A DNA stretch of 30,443 nucleotides from the IMG/VR virus record IMGVR_UViG_3300030103_005513, positions 1-30,443 of that record. One strand, 5' to 3'. A program made the position numbers and the translations under genes. The notes beneath the pieces were generated by a model, which made no database searches, was not told the origin of the DNA, and saw only the letters and a list, made by a program, of their open reading frames with translations. Within the stretch, counting starts at the first letter, position 1. The number at the start of each line of letters is the position of its first letter. Source of the DNA: a virus. Positions 24,480-30,443 of this stretch are shown piece by piece.

Positions 24480-26506
24480 TAGTAAAATCTAGGACAACTG
24501 ATTACAGTTATAATTTTAGCTTGAGGTACAATAGGATCAGTGTATGCCTCACGCTTGACAAATCTAGTTATAGGTATAACATCTGCACCAAATCCAGTCT
24601 CGCTTTGAATTGTAAATGCAGGTATTTCTGATAAACCTTGATCAACTTTGCCATATCCACCTACTATTCTACCATCTTCAATTACTGGTGTCATTGTTTG
24701 TCCACTATCACTCACTATGAGATCACCCTCTTGATACCCTGCACCAGTTGAAACCACTCTTACACCATCTACCTCACCTATAACATCTACACCCTCAGTG
24801 TCTGCAATTTGTTCACCACCCAAATAATTTGAACCCCCATTAGATATAATTATGTTTATCACCTCACCATCTTCGACAATCGCTTCTGCAGTAGCACCTC
24901 TTCCAATATCACAATCATCAACAATTGATACAAAAGGAGGTTCAAGATATCCTACACCTGTGTCTTGCATTCTTACACCTATCACCTCTCCTATCTCGTT
25001 GACCACTGCATCAGCTGCTGCACCAATACCACCACCACCAAATATTACCACTCTAGGTGGATAACATTGTTTGGATGAAACATTACAACCATCTACCAAA
25101 CCTGCTAGTGGTGATGAACCACTTGGAGATCCAGTGGTGTCGCCTATCTTTGCTTGATTTGGAAAAGATAAGTCTACAAGATCATCTAAAAGATTAGGTA
25201 GACCACTGCCATTGAGAGTATGAAATCTACTAAGGATATTATCTAATTTTAAGACACTTTTTGGATCAGGACCTGAATTCAATACAAAATCAAATGCATC
25301 GTCACACTTACCACCTGTACAATCAAATAATTTTTTCGCTGCACTTACACGTCCTAAAGCATCTGCCATCAAACCTGAAAAACTTGGCATCGCTTTACCT
25401 GTAAAAGCACTCAAAGCACCAAGAATAGGTGCTATTGCCGATTGAATTTTATCTGTTATACCTGCTATCAATCCTCCTAAAAATTGCTCAGCTGCACATA
25501 AGGGGATGTTTACAACCTTTCCAAACAGTTCTTTCAAGAATTTTGTGATAAAATTTTGCAACCCTTTTAGAACATTTTCAATAGCACAATAAAAACCATC
25601 CTTGAGTTTTTTTGCCTTTATACTATCTGTAAGCCAAGTGGGTGATAAGAAATCTAATTTCTCGTTTATTTTTTTATTGATTTCATCAAACGCTTTATAC
25701 CTTACCCCTCTTATCAACCCTGCCATGGCACCTGAAATTTCTCTTACCGCTTTATCCAACTCTTTATCAAAATCAATAATTTTACCTAAAACAGGATCAA
25801 TAAATCCACCAGAGAAAGGTGTCAACTTTGAGAAAACTTCAAAAATTTCTTGCAGAGCTTTTGAGATATTACTCATTTTTTGCTTTGCATCTTCACACTC
25901 AGCAGATGAAAGTCTTACTTTTTTAGTAACATTATCGTTTGCTTTTAGTTTTGTTTTTGTCTTTATCTTACTATTGTTTGGCACATACCCATCACTGTCA
26001 ATGACTACACCAGAAGTCTTAGGTTTTTCATCATTTATTAGTGAGTTACCATCAGCATTGTCCAATAAATGATCAAATGATAGTGCACCAAAACCAGTGG
26101 TTCCTTTTTTCAGAGCTTCATTATATGATACTATATCTTCAATATTATAATTTGCAAAAAATGCACCAATGACCACAGGTTGTTGTGCCTCTTCTCCATC
26201 AAGAAAGAAACCAACCACCATCTCACCACCTTGTAATGCAAATGAGGTGCCTGTGTTATTATTACCTGCACCAAATTGAGGTGCAACTAAGAAGTGTGCC
26301 CAAGGTAAATTTTCATCAGAGATACCTCCCTCCGTTTCATTTTGGTGAGGGTGGTATCCAAGAATTCTTATCTTTGCTCTAAAACCATTATTAAATGATT
26401 GATTGTCTTCAACTCTCCATGCTTTATCAGGTGCAACCTGTGCAATGAACCATTGAAAACCGTCTTTACCAAGGAATTCTGTATTTGAATGTCTTGTATC
26501 AAGCAT
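24479..26506 (-). CDS. 5: gp5-like baseplate hub protein with OB domain
   Basis: A 675-aa hub protein. Residues about 12-125 are a gp5/VgrG-type OB domain: GFQWFIAQVAPDKAWR, a KIRILGYHP stretch, DENLPWAHFLVAPQFG, then GGEMVVGFFLDGEEAQQPVV with IGAFF. The middle (about 200-410) is helical and hydrophobic, with Cys pairs (CTGGKC near 396; another pair near 475-485). The C-terminal part (about 480-625) has glycine-rich repeats (PRVVIFGGGGIGAAADAVV, TGVGYLEPPFVSIV, GGSNYLGGEQI). T4 gp5 carries lysozyme and needle domains instead; neither is recognised here. The protein probably forms the hub trimer with the gp27-like protein and holds the spike encoded next. It overlaps both neighbouring genes by one base (TAATG). 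Confidence 0.8.
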   Translation of the reverse strand: MLDTRHSNTEFLGKDGFQWFIAQVAPDKAWRVEDNQSFNNGFRAKIRILGYHPHQNETEGGISDENLPWAHFLVAPQFGAGNNNTGTSFALQGGEMVVGFFLDGEEAQQPVVIGAFFANYNIEDIVSYNEALKKGTTGFGALSFDHLLDNADGNSLINDEKPKTSGVVIDSDGYVPNNSKIKTKTKLKANDNVTKKVRLSSAECEDAKQKMSNISKALQEIFEVFSKLTPFSGGFIDPVLGKIIDFDKELDKAVREISGAMAGLIRGVRYKAFDEINKKINEKLDFLSPTWLTDSIKAKKLKDGFYCAIENVLKGLQNFITKFLKELFGKVVNIPLCAAEQFLGGLIAGITDKIQSAIAPILGALSAFTGKAMPSFSGLMADALGRVSAAKKLFDCTGGKCDDAFDFVLNSGPDPKSVLKLDNILSRFHTLNGSGLPNLLDDLVDLSFPNQAKIGDTTGSPSGSSPLAGLVDGCNVSSKQCYPPRVVIFGGGGIGAAADAVVNEIGEVIGVRMQDTGVGYLEPPFVSIVDDCDIGRGATAEAIVEDGEVINIIISNGGSNYLGGEQIADTEGVDVIGEVDGVRVVSTGAGYQEGDLIVSDSGQTMTPVIEDGRIVGGYGKVDQGLSEIPAFTIQSETGFGADVIPITRFVKREAYTDPIVPQAKIITVISCPRFY

Positions 26507-26733
26507 TAGTCATCGTACATTAGACACTCAGGTTCGTCGGGGTGCATTTCACAGAATAATTCTAAAGCGTTTGGATCATGATGATCACCTGCTTCAATTT
26601 CGTCATGATGGTGATCTACGTACTCCTCAAGTTCATGTAACTCATCCAGAGTATGTCTCCTCATGGGTTCTGAGGTTTTAGGATCAGCAAGAAGTTCTTT
26701 GTCATGCTGAATGTGGTCTTCGATTGTTTTCAT
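26506..26733 (-). CDS. Small acidic, histidine-rich protein between hub genes
   Basis: The preferred start is the ATG at 26733 (75 aa, MKTIEDHIQHDKELLADP...). A longer form to 26823 would overlap the hub gene by 89 bases. The protein is acidic and helical with a LHELEEYVDHHHDEIEAGDH run (residues about 33-52) and a Cys pair in the tail (FCEMHPDEPEC). This has the look of a metal-binding or chaperone-type small protein, but no family is recognised. It lies between the gp27-like and gp5-like genes with one-base spacing on one side and a TAATG overlap on the other, suggesting a role in hub assembly. Confidence 0.65.
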   Translation of the reverse strand: MKTIEDHIQHDKELLADPKTSEPMRRHTLDELHELEEYVDHHHDEIEAGDHHDPNALELFCEMHPDEPECLMYDD

Positions 26734-26734
26734 G

Positions 26735-27982
26735 TTACTCGTGTGTGGTAAATGAATCTCTAACGAGAGTAAGTCCAGTAAAGTCACCATCTGTGTTTCC
26801 CAATTCATGAGATAATCTGGCAATCATATAATTGCCACTCTCAGGTGAGTTTTTAGGAATACTCCTATCAGTATTTATGTTAGGAAATCTGATCTTGAGC
26901 ATCATACCTGCCCTCAATGAAAGATTCATAGGAATTGTAATATCAAGCATTTGTGAGAATAAAGCAGAGTATCTTGCTGATGCTTGTGCCTGTGTTCGTG
27001 CTTGATCCTGAGGTGTTGCTAAACCTTCACCCTTTGGAGGTATGGTAGTAGTTCCCTGATCAATAGTACCTAAAATTATTCTAGAGTAAAAATCTCTGTA
27101 ATCTTTAGGTGTCACGTCCTCATCATTCGCTTTCTCTACACTCTTATTATACTTGAAATTGTAAAACTCAACCTTTCTTGTTATAACATCGTAATACCAG
27201 TTCGCTGTGCTATATGAACCTGCTCTCAATTTTTTTACAATATCATGACTCTCCTTGAAATTTGGTTCGCTTGCCACAAAAAAATTATTTTCTGGGTCAA
27301 CGTGTATTTTTACAGGTGTCATTACATACTCATCTTCAATTGGATCACCTGCAAATAATTTATCAATACTCTTGAATTGATATCCATCCAGAGTCTCATA
27401 GAATAAAAATCCAGCAGTTCCAGAATTTGCACCACCTTTTGAAAATGTGGTGGGTATTGATTTTTTACATAGATCTGCTATACACTTGAATGGTCTCCTA
27501 TAATTTCCAAAAAACTCACTCTTGTTAGCAGTCTCGTCCACTGTAACCTTTGCACCAATTAATTTCACTAATTCCTTGACTGTATTAGAAATAGATCCTT
27601 GATATTTCTTAGTAACTCGTGTGGTCTCATTTGATAATGCTGTCGTTGTTTCACACGTCAGAGTATAAATTTCTCTTTTTTGGTCTATAGTGTGACCAAA
27701 TATATTTGATATGACTAATTCAAGTTCCACCTCTTCATCTTGACTGGGGTGTTGGTACCTCAATCTGACTGCTGATCCACTTCTTATTGGTAATTTATTG
27801 ATTATTCCTAAAGCATCTATAACACTGATCTCAACATGTAATGATGGGTCTATAACATCTTCATAGTATTTGACGTAACTTAGTTGCAAACCTACATCAA
27901 CATAGTCTCCACCTCTATCATCAGGGAACACCTTGAATTCCTTGATGACATGCCCTTTAGTCCATAGCACATTTTTATTCAT
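26735..27982 (-). CDS. gp27-like baseplate hub protein candidate
   Basis: A 415-aa protein, close to T4 gp27 (about 390 aa). It lies immediately before the small acidic gene and the gp5-like gene, as expected for a gp27-gp5 hub pair or for the N-terminal half of VgrG. The sequence is beta-rich in two halves: DVGLQLSYVKYYEDVIDPSL and LHVEISVIDA (residues about 28-58), then VELELVISNIFGHTIDQKRE and IYTLTCE (about 85-111). Helical VKELVKLIGAK and PFKCIADLCKKSIPT follow (about 133-180), with DVITRKVEFYNFKYNK near 265. The late NLSLRAGMMLKIRFP and NYMIARLSHEL match the typical late part of hub D-type proteins. It starts in an ATGA overlap. Direct homology to T4 gp27 is not provable by eye. Confidence 0.55.
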   Translation of the reverse strand: MNKNVLWTKGHVIKEFKVFPDDRGGDYVDVGLQLSYVKYYEDVIDPSLHVEISVIDALGIINKLPIRSGSAVRLRYQHPSQDEEVELELVISNIFGHTIDQKREIYTLTCETTTALSNETTRVTKKYQGSISNTVKELVKLIGAKVTVDETANKSEFFGNYRRPFKCIADLCKKSIPTTFSKGGANSGTAGFLFYETLDGYQFKSIDKLFAGDPIEDEYVMTPVKIHVDPENNFFVASEPNFKESHDIVKKLRAGSYSTANWYYDVITRKVEFYNFKYNKSVEKANDEDVTPKDYRDFYSRIILGTIDQGTTTIPPKGEGLATPQDQARTQAQASARYSALFSQMLDITIPMNLSLRAGMMLKIRFPNINTDRSIPKNSPESGNYMIARLSHELGNTDGDFTGLTLVRDSFTTHE

Positions 27983-29760
27983 GTCGTAAATGCAACAGAG
28001 GTGAACTCAGCATATTTATTCAAAGATGCGAAACTATTTTCAGTTCCGCCAATCATAGTAATATCATTTGTATCCTCAACTATATTGACTTGATTTGATG
28101 GTGCTTGATTTATAACAAAAATATTATTTCTAGGCACTAAAGCAATATTTGAGGATCCTGTTGTGTCTAAAGGATCTAACCTTTGATCTTTAGGTAATGA
28201 ACCAAGTGGTGTCGGTGTCTCTTCAAATATTTTAAATAAATCGTCAAGTGATTGAAAATCTTCTCTATTAAATTTTGGGGTATCTTTTTTAATATTTTTG
28301 AGATTTTTATCAAATTTTGGGTTTTCTAATCTGAATATTTTTCTTTCTAATAATCTTTTAAGTGTCTTCACCGCCTTCAATTGTTTGGCATCAATCATAC
28401 CACTCGCTTGGAATTCTTTTATAAGGTCAAAAACTAAATTTGCACCTCGTTTTATATCTGCTGGAGTAGAAGAACCTGGAAGTTCACCAGTTCTTATAAA
28501 TTCTCTGATCAATTCTGAAGTTGACTTGATCTCCTGTAATTGTCTAAATTCTCTACCTGATTCCTTTAGGTCTTCTGCTTTTCTGATTGCTTCCTCTTTT
28601 TCTAATCTTCTTTTTTTGACAATATTAGTTTTCTTTTTTATTTTACCAGGTGCTCCCTTCTGACCAGGCACCACTCCCCCCCTTTTATTAAGAAATGGTG
28701 ATGCATTCATTCTTACTTTTTGTTGAGCAGATTTTGGAAGTTCCCTCATTATTATTCTTCCAATCGCTGCTACTTGTTCTTTTTCACTTAAATTTTTTAA
28801 GAATGGTTTTTTTAATAATACATCATCTAAAATTTTAGTATAAGTTTTTGGATCAATTTTACCTTTTTTAGCTGCTAATACCACTAATGCCAAAACAGCT
28901 GCGACTTTTATACCATCAGTTAGCACTTTTCTTGTTTCCCTGACAGCAGGTCTTTTGAAAAATGGTGTTGGTAATGGAGGTCTAGGTTTTCGTGAACCTG
29001 CAGCACCCTCTTCTTCATCATTACCACGAAGTCGTAAGACTAATGCAGGTGCTACATCTTCAAATTTATCCAGTACCTTATCGAAATCATCAAGTGCATC
29101 AGAAAATAAAGTTTTTTGTGTCCTTGCAATTGTTCTCTCCTCTTCAAATCTTCTTCTCCTATTCGCACCTGTAAATAAATCAGCAATTCTACCACCTGCA
29201 AGACTACCTATAATAGCACCCCCTACACCTCCTACTGCTGTACCAAGAGGTCCTGCAATTGCTGTTCCAAATAATGCACCTGCCTTTGCACCTGCAATTG
29301 AACCTGCTAAACCACCTGCAGCACCTACCCCTGCCTGTACATTTGATTGACCCTCTGCACGTCTACCTATAAAATCAAGTCCAGTGCCCACCACAGCAAG
29401 AGGTCTTGCTAACTTACCTAATCTACCAACCCTAGATAAATTGGATGTGCCTCTTTGCATTCTTAGTAGTTGAGAAGGAGATCTTGGTGTTCTTCTTAAT
29501 CCTCTTCTAAGTAGACCGCCCCCACCACCAATACCAAGTAACCCAAGTGCACCGCCTAAACCTCCTCTTTGTGAGTCTATATCTCTTGACCCTATCCTTT
29601 TTAATATACGACCTCTATCTTCTACGATTTTTCTTTTGAGGTCAAGAGATTTTTTCTCAAGAGATCTCTCTAATGTAATAGAACTACTTAAGTTACGAGT
29701 TAGAAATAATGATGCTCTTGTAACTTCACCACCAAGTTTGCTTAATTTTCTTTCTATCAT
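27979..29760 (-). CDS. Basic structural protein with glycine-rich hydrophobic zone
   Basis: The preferred start is the ATG at 29760 (593 aa, MIERKLSKLGGEVTRASLFL), in an ATGA overlap with the preceding stop; a longer form would add five residues. Residues about 60-85 hold GGLGGALGLLGIGGGGG. Residues about 130-190 hold a series of glycine/alanine-rich hydrophobic segments (VGAAGGLAGSIAGAKAGALF, GTAIAGPLGTAVGG, AIIGSLAGGRIADLF) resembling glycine zippers. A membrane-like AAVLALVVLAAKKGK lies near 290. The rest is helical and very lysine/arginine-rich. This plan is like tape-measure or pore-forming internal tail proteins that enter the host membrane, but the protein is short for the tape measure of a T4-like tail. 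Role inferred. Confidence 0.6.
   Translation of the reverse strand: MIERKLSKLGGEVTRASLFLTRNLSSSITLERSLEKKSLDLKRKIVEDRGRILKRIGSRDIDSQRGGLGGALGLLGIGGGGGLLRRGLRRTPRSPSQLLRMQRGTSNLSRVGRLGKLARPLAVVGTGLDFIGRRAEGQSNVQAGVGAAGGLAGSIAGAKAGALFGTAIAGPLGTAVGGVGGAIIGSLAGGRIADLFTGANRRRRFEEERTIARTQKTLFSDALDDFDKVLDKFEDVAPALVLRLRGNDEEEGAAGSRKPRPPLPTPFFKRPAVRETRKVLTDGIKVAAVLALVVLAAKKGKIDPKTYTKILDDVLLKKPFLKNLSEKEQVAAIGRIIMRELPKSAQQKVRMNASPFLNKRGGVVPGQKGAPGKIKKKTNIVKKRRLEKEEAIRKAEDLKESGREFRQLQEIKSTSELIREFIRTGELPGSSTPADIKRGANLVFDLIKEFQASGMIDAKQLKAVKTLKRLLERKIFRLENPKFDKNLKNIKKDTPKFNREDFQSLDDLFKIFEETPTPLGSLPKDQRLDPLDTTGSSNIALVPRNNIFVINQAPSNQVNIVEDTNDITMIGGTENSFASLNKYAEFTSVAFTT
28013..28020 (-). promoter_or_regulatory. 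Possible late promoter element AATAAATA
   Basis: Minus-strand AATAAATA differs from the T4 late octamer at one position and lies 30 bases before the ATG of the gp27-like gene, inside the 3' end of the preceding gene. The spacing matches the exact boxes upstream of the fibre genes, but coding constraint could also explain it. Confidence 0.35.
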
Positions 29761-30443
29761 ACAAAGGCACCCCATGTCCTAAGTGCAGATGCAGACTCAA
29801 ACTTAGGGATACTAGCAAATTTTGTTCCTACACTTACAAAAACAGGTTTAGCAGATTTTCCGCTAAAAATAGGATCGGTTTGGTTATTTTCTGATTCTAC
29901 ATTTATAACTTGAGTGCCCCCGTCACTAACCACTGTATCTCTTAATCTATCACCCATCATCTTAATGCTAATGTTTTCTAAATTAGATGATGGTAATTCT
30001 GCGTTAGACTCTAATAAATTCATTGAGATCAAATTATCACCAGCATTTTGAAACTTATTATTTACATTTGCAGTAAAATTATTATCACCTAAAATGTTTG
30101 TCGTTGAAGATACATCTTTATTTTTTGGAGGAGGTTCAATTCCTTGAAATCTCAATAAATCATCAAGTTCAAGTGACTTAGGTAACTTAAATGGTCCTAC
30201 CTGATTGAATTGCTCTTCATCTGGTATATCATCAGCAGTAATTGGAAACAATAAATTATTAATCATTTCACCTAATCCATTATCATTATTATCGTCATTT
30301 TTATCTTTATCTTTATCTTTATCTTTATCTTTATCATTATCTAATTCATCAAGAATATCCTCCTCAATAGTATCCTTACCCTTTCTTCTTCTTTCCAAAG
30401 ATATATTAGATAATATACCATCAAAACGTGTCAGTATACCCCT
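29757..30443 (-). CDS. Partial structural-region protein with Asp-Lys repeat (5' end cut by window edge)
   Basis: The frame stays open from the stop at 29757 to the last base of the window, reading RGILTRFDGILSNI before the first possible TTG (30398), so the gene starts beyond the right edge. At least 228 residues are seen. After a basic SLERRRKG stretch comes IEEDILDELDND, then a (KD)6 run and an Asn/Asp-rich stretch. The rest is hydrophilic: NNLLFPITADDIPDEEQFNQ, PFKLPKSLELDDLLRFQGI, then GGTQVINVESENNQ, and a C-terminal SKFESASALRTW-like end. No family recognised. It overlaps the next gene by ATGA, so the two are cotranslated. Probably a scaffold or accessory for the hub. Confidence 0.65.
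   Translation of the reverse strand, partial: RGILTRFDGILSNISLERRRKGKDTIEEDILDELDNDKDKDKDKDKDKNDDNNDNGLGEMINNLLFPITADDIPDEEQFNQVGPFKLPKSLELDDLLRFQGIEPPPKNKDVSSTTNILGDNNFTANVNNKFQNAGDNLISMNLLESNAELPSSNLENISIKMMGDRLRDTVVSDGGTQVINVESENNQTDPIFSGKSAKPVFVSVGTKFASIPKFESASALRTWGAFV
30300..30335 (-). repeat. Hexanucleotide microsatellite (TTTATC)6
   Basis: Six perfect TTTATC units on the plus strand encode alternating Asp-Lys in the partial gene on the minus strand. Loss or gain of units would keep the frame, so only the length of the charged linker would vary. Confidence 0.9.

Noticed and set aside
26734-26823. Longer N-terminus for the 75-aa acidic protein
   Set aside because: It overlaps the hub gene by 89 bases; the ATG at 26733 gives one-base spacing typical of this operon.
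26872-26879. CATAAATA on the minus strand
   Set aside because: One mismatch from the late octamer, inside the gp27-like gene and about 140 bases before the next start; not supported by position.

Overview
The window looks like a piece of a T4-like marine myovirus genome (cyanophage- or pelagiphage-type; Caudoviricetes). The evidence is a long, gap-free minus-strand block of tail and baseplate genes. It includes a protein with a T4 gp5-type OB domain, a gp27-like hub candidate, several very long low-complexity fibre proteins, a C-terminal tail-collar domain, and exact or near-exact T4-type late promoter octamers (TATAAATA) at gene starts. The DNA is AT-rich and genes abut or overlap by 1 to 14 bases throughout, as is usual for a lytic phage. 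No integrase, tRNA, insertion sequence or CRISPR array was seen.

Left part (1-5283, plus strand): one tightly coupled operon of eight genes. Five belong to a single, unrecognised protein family (one cut by the left edge, then four full-length copies in a row, about 270-298 aa). With them are a CMP-KDO synthetase-like cytidylyltransferase (kdsB-like), a SIS-domain protein resembling phosphoheptose isomerase but lacking some expected motif residues, and a HAD phosphatase resembling the BcbF/EcbF capsule family. The theme is synthesis or modification of a cell-surface sugar. A convergent minus-strand gene (5222-6205), whose 3' end overlaps the phosphatase gene by 62 bases, looks like a surface-polysaccharide glycosyltransferase and belongs to the same theme.

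Middle part (6226-22203, minus strand): the host-recognition module. Reading in transcription direction from 22203 down, it holds a 1891-aa beta-helix and tail-collar protein, a 679-aa related beta-helix protein, a 112-aa accessory protein, two fibre proteins (634 and 1557 aa) that share a C-terminal tip domain, a 273-aa Gly/Ser/Asn-rich fibre-like protein and a small possible fibre-assembly protein. TATAAATA-type late promoter boxes sit just upstream of four of these genes, at the 3' end of the preceding gene or close to it.

Right part (22247-30443, minus strand): the baseplate hub/spike module. In transcription order it holds a Lys-Asp-repeat protein (cut by the right edge), a 593-aa basic protein with a glycine-rich hydrophobic zone, a gp27-like hub candidate, a 75-aa acidic/His-rich protein, the gp5-like OB protein (no recognisable lysozyme domain), a 198-aa beta-spike protein, a 273-aa structural protein, two small proteins (one repeating a domain of the 273-aa protein) and a small membrane protein. 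The minus-strand block would be expressed late to build the tail; the left block probably alters or supplies surface sugars. The most notable undescribed element is the five-member paralogue array inside the sugar operon. Functions come from motif recognition by eye; no database search was possible.
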